DNA of 55,263 nucleotides from Faecalicatena contorta (GTDB lineage Bacteria > Bacillota > Clostridia > Lachnospirales > Lachnospiraceae), in assembly GCF_003149105.1 (NCBI RefSeq), contig NZ_QGDS01000020.1, positions 1 through 55,263 of the forward strand, in the 5' to 3' direction. The notes beneath the pieces are model-generated. The model had not been told where the DNA came from. It was given only the letters and a program-made list of their open reading frames with translations, and searched no databases. Position numbers and translations under genes: made by a program. This document shows positions 16,652 through 25,356 of the stretch, one piece after another. Numbering within the stretch: position 1 is the first letter of the stretch; each line of letters starts with the position of its first letter.

Positions 16652-17610
16652 GAACAGGTGATTATTTTTTCAAACAAGTAATAAGTAAAATCGCTATGCT
16701 CATCATCGTTTTGTGCGGCGCAACGTTATTGGCTTTTTTATTTTCAAACCTTTCCCCCACTGATCCGGCAGAGGCGTTTGTGCGGCGCACAACATCAAAT
16801 CCGACGCAGGAACAGATTGCAATTGTCCGTGAAGAAATGGGACTTAATAAACCTTTCACGGAACAGTATTTTGGCTGGATTGGAAACGCCCTTCAAGGCA
16901 ACCTGGGAATTTCTCTCAGAACGCGTATTCCGGTTGCAGAAGAGCTTCCAGGCACTCTTTTTGCCACTCTCAGCCTGGCTGGGATGGCTACACTTTTTGC
17001 CGTTATTTTTACGGTACCGAACAGTATATATGCTGCTGCCCATAAAGACCGGACTTTCGATCAGGCAACAAAGATAACGACGATATTCGGAATGTCACTG
17101 CCGAACTTCTGGATTGGAAGTATGCTGCTTGTGCTTTTCGCAGTTGCACTCCCCATCTTCAATGTAGTTGATTTTGGGAATATAAAGAGTACGATTCTTC
17201 CTGCACTGGCACTGGCGGTTCCCATGGCGGCTGCAAGTATAAGGGTTCTTCGTTCAAACCTGATCAGCAGTTATCAGAGTGATTTTGTTACTTATGCCCG
17301 TGCCCTTGGCTTGCCCGAATCCAAAATAAACAGAATGGTACTAAAGGATTCCCTTCCGCCGATGATTACACTGTTGTTTCAGCAGTTTGGCTTTACTCTG
17401 GCAGGAAGTGCAGCAGTGGAAGGTGTGTTTTCATGGCCTGGCATCGGCTCGTATATGGTTTCCGGAATTCTTGCCCGTGACCTTCCTGTCATAAATGCGT
17501 GTGTTCTTGTAATTGCTGTTTTGTTTGTTCTGATTAATTTTGCGGCTGATATGATTAACCTGGCGATTGGCCGTGATATGGAAAACGGAAAGGAGGGCTT
17601 CCGTGTATAA
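16648..17610 (+). CDS. Nickel/peptide-type ABC permease, NikB/OppB-like
   Basis: A 320-residue membrane protein of the DppB/NikB family. It has the N-terminal helix followed by the typical extracytoplasmic loop (PTDPAEAFV..., EEMGLNKPFTEQYFGWIGNALQGNLG), and the coupling region YARALGLPESKINRMVLKDSL. The start is ATG 16648 with AGGAGG at about 16635; the GTG at 16618 would bury that ribosome site. It overlaps the preceding stop, so the half-transporters and this importer belong to one operon. With the next three genes and the lipoprotein it makes a complete five-component importer. Confidence 0.85.
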   Translation: MRTGDYFFKQVISKIAMLIIVLCGATLLAFLFSNLSPTDPAEAFVRRTTSNPTQEQIAIVREEMGLNKPFTEQYFGWIGNALQGNLGISLRTRIPVAEELPGTLFATLSLAGMATLFAVIFTVPNSIYAAAHKDRTFDQATKITTIFGMSLPNFWIGSMLLVLFAVALPIFNVVDFGNIKSTILPALALAVPMAAASIRVLRSNLISSYQSDFVTYARALGLPESKINRMVLKDSLPPMITLLFQQFGFTLAGSAAVEGVFSWPGIGSYMVSGILARDLPVINACVLVIAVLFVLINFAADMINLAIGRDMENGKEGFRV

Positions 17611-18421
17611 AAGCATACTTCGAAATCCACAAGCTGTTGTAGGCATAATCATGATCCTGATTGTTTTGACCGCCGCAATATTTGCCCCCAATTTAGCTCC
17701 CAACGATCCGAATGAAGTTGATATTTACAACACATTTGCAAAACCAAACAGAGGGTACCCTTTGGGAACAGACGAGATGGGGCGCTGCATACTTTCACGA
17801 TTACTTTCCGGAGCCTCTCATTCTATGGGAATTGCCATACCCGCACTATTGATTCTAACGGTATTCAGCACAGCTCTTTCCGTGACCTGCGCATATGCCG
17901 GAGGATTATTAGATAAGGTCTTTAATATCGTGTGCAATATTTTTATGGCATTTCCTCCTATCCTTGTGGCGGTAACGCTGGTCGGCTCTCTGGGGAATGG
18001 GTACTGGAACATCATGTTTTCCCTGCTGTTTTCCATGTGGGTATGGTACGCGCGGGTAATCCGAACCTATGTGCTGCAGGAAAAGGGCAAGGATTATATT
18101 GTTGCCTGCCGTGTTTCCGGATGCAACAACCGCAAAATATTGACACGGCATATTCTTCCGAATATCCTTCCTCATCTGCTCGTTTATTTCAGTACCGGGA
18201 TTGCGTCTATTATCCTGACGATATCTATTTTTGCCTATTTGGGGCTTGGATTTGCAACTGGAACTGCGGAATGGGGTTCCATGTTCAGCACTGCTGCCAG
18301 CCACCTCCAAACACACCCGGTATTGCTTGTTTACCCCGGCATTTGCATTATTTTTACAGCAGCCGGTTTTAACCTCTTTGGTGAGGCACTTCGGGATATT
18401 TTATCCAGGGAGGAAGCGTGA
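17603..18421 (+). CDS. Nickel/peptide-type ABC permease, NikC/OppC-like
   Basis: A 272-residue DppC/NikC-type permease: N-terminal helix, NLAPNDPNEVDIYNTFAKPN and GYPLGTDEMGRCILSRLLSGA (the family's GTDxxGRD-like motif), and the coupling loop ACRVSGCNNRKILTRHILPN. The start is taken as GTG 17603, preceded by AAGGAGG at 17590-17596 and overlapping the previous stop by eight bases; a longer start at 17567 has no such site. It partners the NikB-like protein. Confidence 0.85.
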   Translation: MYKSILRNPQAVVGIIMILIVLTAAIFAPNLAPNDPNEVDIYNTFAKPNRGYPLGTDEMGRCILSRLLSGASHSMGIAIPALLILTVFSTALSVTCAYAGGLLDKVFNIVCNIFMAFPPILVAVTLVGSLGNGYWNIMFSLLFSMWVWYARVIRTYVLQEKGKDYIVACRVSGCNNRKILTRHILPNILPHLLVYFSTGIASIILTISIFAYLGLGFATGTAEWGSMFSTAASHLQTHPVLLVYPGICIIFTAAGFNLFGEALRDILSREEA

Positions 18422-19221
18422 TGGGAAATATTTTAGAGATAAAGGATTTACATGTGCGCCTTAAAAAAGGTGGTAAAGAGCTTGTGCGTGACGTCAATCT
18501 TTCTGTAAACAATGGCCAGACTCTGTGCATTATCGGAGAGAGCGGCAGTGGAAAGACCATGACAAATAAAGCATTACTGGGCATTCTGAATCCTAATGTA
18601 TTTGAGGTTTCAGGAAGCTGTATATTTTGCGGCCAGGAGCTTATCGGAATGAAGCCGGAGGCATTGGCGCAGATACGCGGTAACGATCTGGCGATTATTA
18701 TGCAGAACCCCATGACGGCCTTTGCACCAACTACCCGCGTTGGCAGGCAAATGGCAGTGCCATTGCTTGTACATGGTAAAGCGGACAAGCGTACAGCGTA
18801 TGAAAAAATTATGCAGATGCTGGAAAAGATGAATCTGCCCCAGCCCGAGAAAATTATACGGAGCTATCCCCATGAATTATCGGGAGGGATGCTTCAACGT
18901 GTCATGATTGCGCTTACACTGCTTTTAGAACCGCGGATGATCATTGCTGACGAATCCACCACGGCGGTGGATGCAGTTTCTGAGGAAATCATTTTGCAGG
19001 AGTTTGTGCGAATAAAAAAGCTGGGCATATCGCTTCTTGTCATTACCCATGATTTTGGCGTTGCGGCTGCGCTGGCTGATTATATTGTTGTTATGAAAGA
19101 CGGTGTGTTGATAGAAGAAGGCCTGCCACAGCAGATTTTCACTGCCCCGTCCCATGAGTATACGAAGGAACTACTTGGTGCAAGTCTTTTAACGGAGGGA
19201 AATTATGCTAAAAGCATGTGA
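18421..19221 (+). CDS. Nickel/peptide-type ABC ATPase, NikD/OppD-like
   Basis: A 266-residue ATPase with Walker A GESGSGKTM, Q-loop IIMQNPMTAFAP, signature LSGGMLQR and Walker B MIIADESTTAVD, all typical of NikD/DppD. The ATG at 18421 shares a base with the previous stop (TGATG) and has GGGAGGAAG upstream; a GTG at 18418 is adjacent. It lacks the long C-terminal extension with the iron-sulfur cysteines of OppD-type proteins, which makes it closer in size to NikD. Confidence 0.85.
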   Translation: MGNILEIKDLHVRLKKGGKELVRDVNLSVNNGQTLCIIGESGSGKTMTNKALLGILNPNVFEVSGSCIFCGQELIGMKPEALAQIRGNDLAIIMQNPMTAFAPTTRVGRQMAVPLLVHGKADKRTAYEKIMQMLEKMNLPQPEKIIRSYPHELSGGMLQRVMIALTLLLEPRMIIADESTTAVDAVSEEIILQEFVRIKKLGISLLVITHDFGVAAALADYIVVMKDGVLIEEGLPQQIFTAPSHEYTKELLGASLLTEGNYAKSM

Positions 19222-20023
19222 TGTAATCAAGTACTATGCGGAATCGGGCAGGCCGGGTCATGTCTGCCATGCGGTCAACGGCATCTCGATGAATTTTGAG
19301 GGAAATACGGTCTATTCCCTCGTAGGTGAAAGCGGCAGCGGGAAAAGTACTCTGGCAAGAATGCTGGCGTTTGTGGAGCGCCCTACCAGTGGGGACATTG
19401 AAATAGACGGCAAATCTGTTTTTGCATACGGCAAAACCGGACTTCGGGCAAAACGTGCTGATATTCAGCTTGTTATGCAGGACGGGCTTAGTTCCCTTGA
19501 CCCCAGGCAAACGGTAGAGCAAATATTGGCCGAGCCATTAAAAGACCTGATGGGAATGGGCATGGCTGAATGCACAGTGCGTATCCGTGAGTTGGCAAAT
19601 CTGGTGGGCTTACCGGAAGAGCTGCTCACGAGAAGGCCCAGGACGCTTTCGGGCGGCCAGCAAAAACGTGTTTGTATCGCAAGAGCAATCAGTGTCAAAC
19701 CAAAACTCATTATTTTCGATGAGTCCTTGAGCGGTCTGGATGTTACTCTGCGAAAACAAATTATGGATTTACTGATGAAACTAAAGGAGGAACTACAGTG
19801 CAGCTATTTGTTTATCACCCATGATATTGAAGTGGCTATGTACCTTTCCCAAGTTATCATTGTAATGAAAAACGGACAAATCGTTGAAACAGTGAAGGAT
19901 GTCCGCAGCTATGATGATTTCACCCATAGCTATTCCAAAAGCTTGGTGAAAGCCTTAATGTTTAAGAAAACTGCGCTTCAAACGATCAGTTGCGTTGTTT
20001 TTGATAAAAAATATATTTCTTAA
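19205..20023 (+). CDS. Nickel/peptide-type ABC ATPase, NikE/OppF-like
   Basis: A 272-residue ATPase with Walker A GESGSGKST, Q-loop LVMQDGLSSLDPRQTV (the SLDPR motif is typical of the OppF/NikE group), signature LSGGQQKR and Walker B IIFDESLSGLD. It overlaps the NikD-like gene by 17 bases and has GGAGGG before ATG 19205. The last 20 residues are hydrophobic and unlike the family; they may be a small extension with no clear role. It would form the second ATP-binding half of the importer. Confidence 0.85.
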   Translation: MLKACDVIKYYAESGRPGHVCHAVNGISMNFEGNTVYSLVGESGSGKSTLARMLAFVERPTSGDIEIDGKSVFAYGKTGLRAKRADIQLVMQDGLSSLDPRQTVEQILAEPLKDLMGMGMAECTVRIRELANLVGLPEELLTRRPRTLSGGQQKRVCIARAISVKPKLIIFDESLSGLDVTLRKQIMDLLMKLKEELQCSYLFITHDIEVAMYLSQVIIVMKNGQIVETVKDVRSYDDFTHSYSKSLVKALMFKKTALQTISCVVFDKKYIS

Positions 20024-20038
20024 AGGAGGATTTAATTT

Positions 20039-21691
20039 ATGAACAAGAAGTTTTTTGCCACCTTACTCGCTATTGCGGTAATCGTGATGTCTTTAGCAGG
20101 CTGCTCGCCGTCCCAAGAGGAAAATCAAGATAAAACAAAAACCATTACGATTGCGGAATCTAACGATTTTGTGGGTGGTTTTGCCTCAATATACGGGCCT
20201 GAGCAGGGCAGCTCATTGAGCTATTACTATTATGTGGGGAATTTTTATGAACCGCTTGTGAAATATGAAAACGGAGAGTTTCTTCCCGGACTTGCAAAAG
20301 AATGGAAAATTTCGGATGATGGGAAAGTATATGCCTTTTCTTTAGAAGAGGGCATTCTGTTCTCTGACGGCACTGAGCTGACTGCTGAGGTTGTGAAACT
20401 AAATCTTATGAACACCAATACAATACTAGGCTCGGCTGCAGCTAACTACGGTATGCTGAACAGCCTGATTGAAGACATTGTTATCGTAAATGACTATGAG
20501 TTTGAAATGCACCTTTCACAACCCTATTATGCCACGCTTGTGAATCTGGCTATGGTTATGCCGCGTGGGATCATGGCTGCTGCTGCCTTCAATGAAGACG
20601 GCACTATGTCTGATGCTTTAAAAACATCTACCTATGGTACTGGACCTTACATGTATGCCGGTGAAAACAATCAGGATCGTTCCTATACGTTTGTCAGAAA
20701 TCCGCATTACAACCGCACCCTGCCTGAACTGGACGAGTTTACAGTAAAAGTAATTGAAGAAAATGAACCGAAGGCTCTTGCTCTCAAAAGTGGTGAGGTT
20801 GACCTGATTATTGGCGCTGATAATATCTCTTACGATACATTTGACAGTATTTCCAGTGAAAATGGCTATGCAGGAATGGTCTCGGAAGTACATAGTCTTA
20901 CAGAGTTTTTGACACTGAATCCGGCTGCTGCTCCTTTTGATGACATCAATGTCCGTCAGGCGGTGCATTACGCATTGGACAAGGAAGGCATCGTAAATAG
21001 CCTTTTTGGCGGACATCGAACTGTTGCCGATACAATTATGGACACGAACCTGCCCTATTGCGATATATCTGTCACACCCTATGATTACAATGTGGAGACC
21101 GCAAAAACACTTTTGGCCGATGCGGGCTGGGCAGACAGCGACGGTGACGGCATTCTTGAAAAAGATGGTGCAGTACTTTCGGCTGAATTGAAATATGTCT
21201 CCAATACACTGAACGATAAAACCGCTTTGGCTATTCAGGCTTCCCTTAAAGCGATTGGAATTGATGTGAAACTAACAGGCATGGAGCTCATGGCGTTCTT
21301 CGGGGATATTTATAGCGGCGGGGAGTTCTCAATGGCTTACTATGAGAGTTATGGCATTCTCTACGACCCCTTTACCTATGTTGCCAATATGAACCCGAAT
21401 ACAGACTATACACAGCCTTCCTATTCTACTGATCCGATGGTTGCAAAGGCCTTGCCGAGCATGGGCTATGATGCCGCTTATGAGCTTATCAGCGGTATTC
21501 CCACCTTGGTAGGTGATGAAAACATCAGGACAGTATTTCACGACGTACTTGAAGCTGCCCATACCGATTCTGTTCTTATTCCGGTTACCTATGTCAACGA
21601 ATTGGTGATTTACAATAGCAATGTGATTGATGCATACAGCTTTGCAGGGGTTCCCTCACAGATCAATGTGGCGGGGATTACGTTGAAATAA
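20039..21691 (+). CDS. Nickel/peptide-type ABC substrate-binding lipoprotein (SBP_bac_5)
   Basis: A 550-residue lipoprotein with signal peptide and lipobox SLAGCSP (Cys about 22). Landmarks of the DppA/OppA/NikA family are present: YEPLVKYENGEFLPGLAKEWKISDDGKVYAFSLEEGILFSDG and FDDINVRQAVHYALDKEGIV. It binds a peptide, metal or metal-chelate for the NikBCDE-like system. AAGGAGG precedes ATG 20039. It is the last gene of the island and no clear terminator follows. Its place beside siderophore-type genes suggests a metallophore complex rather than nutrient peptides, but this is inference. Confidence 0.85.
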   Translation: MNKKFFATLLAIAVIVMSLAGCSPSQEENQDKTKTITIAESNDFVGGFASIYGPEQGSSLSYYYYVGNFYEPLVKYENGEFLPGLAKEWKISDDGKVYAFSLEEGILFSDGTELTAEVVKLNLMNTNTILGSAAANYGMLNSLIEDIVIVNDYEFEMHLSQPYYATLVNLAMVMPRGIMAAAAFNEDGTMSDALKTSTYGTGPYMYAGENNQDRSYTFVRNPHYNRTLPELDEFTVKVIEENEPKALALKSGEVDLIIGADNISYDTFDSISSENGYAGMVSEVHSLTEFLTLNPAAAPFDDINVRQAVHYALDKEGIVNSLFGGHRTVADTIMDTNLPYCDISVTPYDYNVETAKTLLADAGWADSDGDGILEKDGAVLSAELKYVSNTLNDKTALAIQASLKAIGIDVKLTGMELMAFFGDIYSGGEFSMAYYESYGILYDPFTYVANMNPNTDYTQPSYSTDPMVAKALPSMGYDAAYELISGIPTLVGDENIRTVFHDVLEAAHTDSVLIPVTYVNELVIYNSNVIDAYSFAGVPSQINVAGITLK

Positions 21692-21764
21692 CAACTTAAT
21701 GAATATGTTCGAGATTCTAAGAGCAGAGATTATTTGAAGATAAAGTATTTAGACAATAAAGGTA

Positions 21765-21793
21765 TTGAATACATTTTGCTTTAACGCTATACT
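21765..21793 (+). promoter_or_regulatory. Sigma-A promoter of the LacI-family gene
   Basis: TTGAAT (21765-21770) and TATACT (21788-21793) are 17 bases apart, 41 bases upstream of the regulator ATG. Confidence 0.7.
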
Positions 21794-21834
21794 GAAAGAA
21801 TAATCAGATTAAAGTATGGAAGGTATAGAGTTAA

Positions 21835-22815
21835 ATGGCCGGAATTAAAGACGTTGCAAAAATGGCTGGAGTAGGGGTTGGTACTGTATCCAGGGTAATA
21901 AATAATAGCGGATATGTGGCAGAGGCAACAAGAGAAAAAGTTGAGGATGTCATGAAAACCCTTAATTATACGCCAAATGAATTGGCGAGAAATCTTTATC
22001 GAAAAAAAACAGGTATTGTTGCAGTACTGGTTCCAGATTCAGCACATCCGTTTTTTGCAGAATTCGTAAGGTCCGTGGAAATGGAATTATATCATCGCGG
22101 ATATAAAACGATGATATGTAATACCGATAAAGTAAAAAATAGTGAAAGCGAATACTTACAAATGTTAAGGCAACGCGTTGTGGATGGCGTTATTACAGGT
22201 GTTCACTCTTTGGAAATAGCAGAATATCTTGATATTGAGCGTCCAATCGTTGCATTAGACCGCTTTATAGGTAATAAAATTCCAGTTGTATCTGTAGATC
22301 ACAAACTGGGGGGCAGATTGGCAGCAGAAGAATTGATAAAAGCAGGATGCAGGGAAATCATTCAATTTCAAGGATCAAAGAGTGTTCAGTCGCCCTCTCA
22401 GGAAAGGCATACAGAATTTGAAAGAATCATAAACATGCATGGGATTACTTTACATTCTGTTGAATTAGGATGGAATAAATTTGAAACACCGTATTATGAA
22501 GAAATCGTAAGTCGCGTGTTTGGAGAATATTCCAATACAGATGGGGTGTTTGGAGCTGATTTGCTGGCTTTAGAATATATGAAGGTTGCACAGGAACAAG
22601 GAAAAAGGATTCCAGAAGACTTAAAAGTGATATGTTATGATGGTACTTTTGTGACAGATGTTGTGAGTCCTCCTGTTACAATTATCAGACAGCCAATTGA
22701 GCAGCTTGCACAAGAAAGCGTGAGATTAATTGATCATATGATTAATGGAAAAGAATATAAAAAAAGGATGGTTGAGTTTACACCAGAGTTAATAAGAAGA
22801 AAGAGCACGTTGTGA
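21835..22815 (+). CDS. LacI-family transcriptional regulator
   Basis: A 326-residue repressor. Residues 3-50 are the LacI DNA-binding domain (IKDVAKMAGVGVGTVSRVINNSGYVAEATREKV) with hinge helix PNELARNLYRKKT. The rest is a type I periplasmic-binding sugar-sensing domain, including VAVLVPDSAHPFFAEFV. It has its own promoter and a terminator. The perfect palindrome at 22926-22941 upstream of the next gene is a likely binding site, so it probably represses the importer and the GH32/GH91 genes until their sugar is present. Confidence 0.88.
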   Translation: MAGIKDVAKMAGVGVGTVSRVINNSGYVAEATREKVEDVMKTLNYTPNELARNLYRKKTGIVAVLVPDSAHPFFAEFVRSVEMELYHRGYKTMICNTDKVKNSESEYLQMLRQRVVDGVITGVHSLEIAEYLDIERPIVALDRFIGNKIPVVSVDHKLGGRLAAEELIKAGCREIIQFQGSKSVQSPSQERHTEFERIINMHGITLHSVELGWNKFETPYYEEIVSRVFGEYSNTDGVFGADLLALEYMKVAQEQGKRIPEDLKVICYDGTFVTDVVSPPVTIIRQPIEQLAQESVRLIDHMINGKEYKKRMVEFTPELIRRKSTL

Positions 22816-22857
22816 AGTATAAATAAAAATAAAAAGTAAATTCTATAGAAAATATAC

Positions 22858-22903
22858 AAAAAAGGTACAAGTCACAAGAAACAATTGACTTGTATCTTTT
22901 TTT
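22858..22903 (+). terminator. Terminator of the LacI-family gene
   Basis: AAAAAAGGTACAAGTCA pairs with TGACTTGTATCTTTTTT across an 11-base loop, with one G-T pair, and ends in a T run. Confidence 0.8.
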
Positions 22904-22941
22904 GATGTAAGCTATGTATATAAACATGGAACGCGTTCCAT
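22885..22941 (+). promoter_or_regulatory. Promoter and perfect LacI-type operator of the fructoside importer operon
   Basis: A -35 TTGACT (22885-22890) lies in the terminator stem, with a -10 candidate TAAGCT 17 bases on (22908-22913). Downstream is ATGGAACGCGTTCCAT (22926-22941), a perfect 16-base palindrome with central CG, as is usual for LacI-family operators. It overlaps or follows the transcription start. Confidence 0.7.
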
Positions 22942-22964
22942 AAAATTGAATAAGGAGAAAAAGA

Positions 22965-24191
22965 ATGAAAAAGAAAATTTTTAGTATCATGCTTGTAGTT
23001 GCAATGGTAGGAACAATGTTAGCCGGATGTGGCTCAAAAGAAGACAAAAAAGAGTCCAAAGGAAATAAAAACAGTATTACAGTTCTGGTAGAAAGTGGCT
23101 CACCTGCAGAGGCACTGGCAAAAGAAACAGCAGCATCCTTTGAAGAAGAGACTGGATGCAAGGTTGTTATTGATGCAGTTGCTTATACCGGAATGTATGA
23201 CAAGCTTTCTACAGAGATTAAGGCAAAGCAGGCTGCACATGATGTGGCATGCATGGATGTAGTATGGTTAGCTGCATTTGCAGATGCGATTGAACCAATA
23301 AATGATGCAGACACAAGTGATTTTCTTCCGACCTTACAGGACAGTGGAACGATTGATGGAAATCTTCTTGGATATCCTATGTGGGTAAACGCAAAGGTGT
23401 TGATTTACAGAAAAGATCTTATTTCTGAAGATAAAGTTCCAAAGACATGGGAAGAGTATCAGGCACTTGCAAAAGAACTGAAAACCGATGATATGAGTGG
23501 AACAACAGTTTTCGGCAGCGGTTCTGATGCAGTATGCTCATTCCTTGATTTTGCATGCCAGGCTGGTGCAGAAGGACTTGTGTTTGATAAAGAAGGAAAT
23601 GTAAACATCACAGATCAGGCTTATGTAGATGCATTGAACTTTATGGTTGAGAATGCAAATGCTGATTACACACCAGCAGATTCACTGGCTACAGCAGCTA
23701 CAGAGTCTCAGGAACTCTTCACAAACGGAAAAGTTGCAATGCAGCTGAACTGGAGCCATCAGTATCCGGCAGCAGTAGAGGCCCTTGGAGCAGATAAAGT
23801 AGGCTGTGCACCGATGATTGGTGGAAGTGCCGGTGTTGGAGCAACTACAGGTCCCTGGTATGAATGTGTAATGAAGAATTCTGAAAATAAAGAGATGGCT
23901 AAAAAATATGTGGAATTCATGTATGATCACAATGCAGATTATATGGATCTCACATTAAAGATTGCGGGAAGAACATCTGTATACGAAGAAGCCGGAAAAG
24001 TAGCAGGCAATGAACATACAACAGCAGTTCTTGAAACATTAGGAGCTGAACAGTCACAGGCAAGACCTATGGTAACTACATGGTCTCAGATTGAAGAAGT
24101 TCTGATAGGAGTTGTAGAATCAAGCTTAGGCGAAGCTGATGTAAATGATACATTGGAAGCAGCAAAGACTCAAATTGAATTAATTATGTAA
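22965..24191 (+). CDS. Sugar ABC transporter substrate-binding lipoprotein (family 1)
   Basis: A 408-residue lipoprotein with signal peptide and lipobox MLAGCGS (Cys about 22), then a family 1 extracellular binding domain (SITVLVESGSPAEALAKETAASFEEETGCKVV; YPMWVNAKVLIYRKDL; NGKVAMQLNWSHQYPAA). It binds an oligosaccharide for the two MalFG-type permeases downstream. No ATPase gene is present, as is usual for such clusters that use a shared MsmK-type ATPase. The adjacent GH32 and GH91 genes point to a fructan-derived substrate. Confidence 0.85.
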   Translation: MKKKIFSIMLVVAMVGTMLAGCGSKEDKKESKGNKNSITVLVESGSPAEALAKETAASFEEETGCKVVIDAVAYTGMYDKLSTEIKAKQAAHDVACMDVVWLAAFADAIEPINDADTSDFLPTLQDSGTIDGNLLGYPMWVNAKVLIYRKDLISEDKVPKTWEEYQALAKELKTDDMSGTTVFGSGSDAVCSFLDFACQAGAEGLVFDKEGNVNITDQAYVDALNFMVENANADYTPADSLATAATESQELFTNGKVAMQLNWSHQYPAAVEALGADKVGCAPMIGGSAGVGATTGPWYECVMKNSENKEMAKKYVEFMYDHNADYMDLTLKIAGRTSVYEEAGKVAGNEHTTAVLETLGAEQSQARPMVTTWSQIEEVLIGVVESSLGEADVNDTLEAAKTQIELIM

Positions 24192-24203
24192 CTGTTCAGT
24201 ACA

Positions 24204-24426
24204 GGACTGTGCATTTGCTGCACAGTCCGTGTGAAAACATTGAAGACGCTATAGCAAGCCCCATCGCCAAAGGCGATTTTCATGGGCTTGCGGGGTATCT
24301 GTTCATGATTCTGAACAGATGCTCAATTGGTAAATAGTTAAATCGGCGTGTTTAAACATATGAAATGATTAGCAGAGGGCATTCCAGGAAGTTTAAGGAG
24401 ACATAAGGACGGAATGCTCCTCTGCT
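24204..24426 (+). other. Array of four RNA hairpins between binding-protein and permease genes
   Basis: Four stems follow one another: 24204-24228 (10-bp perfect stem, loop TTTGC); 24254-24291 (GCAAGCCC/GGGCTTGC enclosing ATCGCC-AAA-GGCGAT); 24297-24320 (9-bp perfect stem, ATCTGTTCA/TGAACAGAT); and 24371-24426 (AGCAGAGG plus GCATTCC pairing with GGAATGC-T-CCTCTGC, 25-base loop). None has a T tract, so they are probably not classic terminators. They may stabilise the binding-protein mRNA end and lower permease expression. Confidence 0.7.
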
Positions 24427-24447
24427 TTATAAAGGTGGTAAGTGGAA

Positions 24448-25332
24448 ATGAGATTAATTTCAAGAAAAACCTTATTATTATTCTTTCTGCCGGGTGCGGT
24501 ATTTATGGGTGCGTTTCTTATATATCCAATCATTACAATGGTAATTGACAGTTTCTATAAAATTGGAATTACAGGCGATAAAACATTTATTGGTTTGGAA
24601 AATTACATCCACGCATTTGCAGCCGGAGGTTTTTTTAAACAATTAAAGAATACATTGATTTATATCGTAGTAGCCGTAAGTTTTGAGACGGTGATAGGTT
24701 TATTATTTGCATTATTTTTTGAACTAGATTATAAAGGAAGCAAAATTATCCGTTCGCTTATGATGGCACCTCTTATGATAGCACCATTAGTAGCAGGCCT
24801 TACCTGGAAATTAATGATGAGCTCCAGTTTTGGAATTGTCAATGAACTTTTGACAAGGATTGGAATTTTATCAAGCAGCAGTGATATTCTCTGGCTTGCA
24901 GACGAAAAATGGGCGTTATTTGCATGCTGTATTGCAGATATCTGGCTCACAACGCCGTTTATGATGTTGATGATACTGGCTGGATTGCAGGGATTGGATT
25001 CCAGTATGCTGGAAGCTGCAAAAATAGATGGAGCAAGTATGCTGCAGCAGGTCTTTGCGATTAAGCTGCCGGTAATCAAACCAGTTTTGCTGACTGCATT
25101 GTCAGTAAGAATTATTGACGCCGCCAGAACCTTTGATATTATCTGGGCAATGACGGAAGGAGGCCCTAATAGTTCTTCAGAAACAATCAGTATTATTATC
25201 TACAAGACACTGACACGATATAACGATATTGGTTATGCAAGTGCAATGGCGGTAGTATTTATTGCGGTATTAGTAATATTTACACTGGTATTTATGCAGA
25301 GCTTGTGGAACCCGAAGAAAAAGAATAGCTAG
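24448..25332 (+). CDS. Sugar ABC transporter permease, MalF/UgpA type
   Basis: A 294-residue, six-helix permease of the carbohydrate CUT1 family, with the EAA loop at MLEAAKIDGASMLQQVFAIKLPVIKP. ATG 24448 is chosen because AAGGTGG lies nine bases upstream; the GTG at 24442 would be too close to that site. It works with the next permease and the lipoprotein at 22965. Confidence 0.86.
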   Translation: MRLISRKTLLLFFLPGAVFMGAFLIYPIITMVIDSFYKIGITGDKTFIGLENYIHAFAAGGFFKQLKNTLIYIVVAVSFETVIGLLFALFFELDYKGSKIIRSLMMAPLMIAPLVAGLTWKLMMSSSFGIVNELLTRIGILSSSSDILWLADEKWALFACCIADIWLTTPFMMLMILAGLQGLDSSMLEAAKIDGASMLQQVFAIKLPVIKPVLLTALSVRIIDAARTFDIIWAMTEGGPNSSSETISIIIYKTLTRYNDIGYASAMAVVFIAVLVIFTLVFMQSLWNPKKKNS

Positions 25333-25356
25333 TTGGTTTTAGAGGAGGCGAAAAAA

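Noticed and set aside
24204..24426. CRISPR array
   Set aside because: The repeats are inverted and each different in sequence; there is no direct repeat with spacers and no cas gene.
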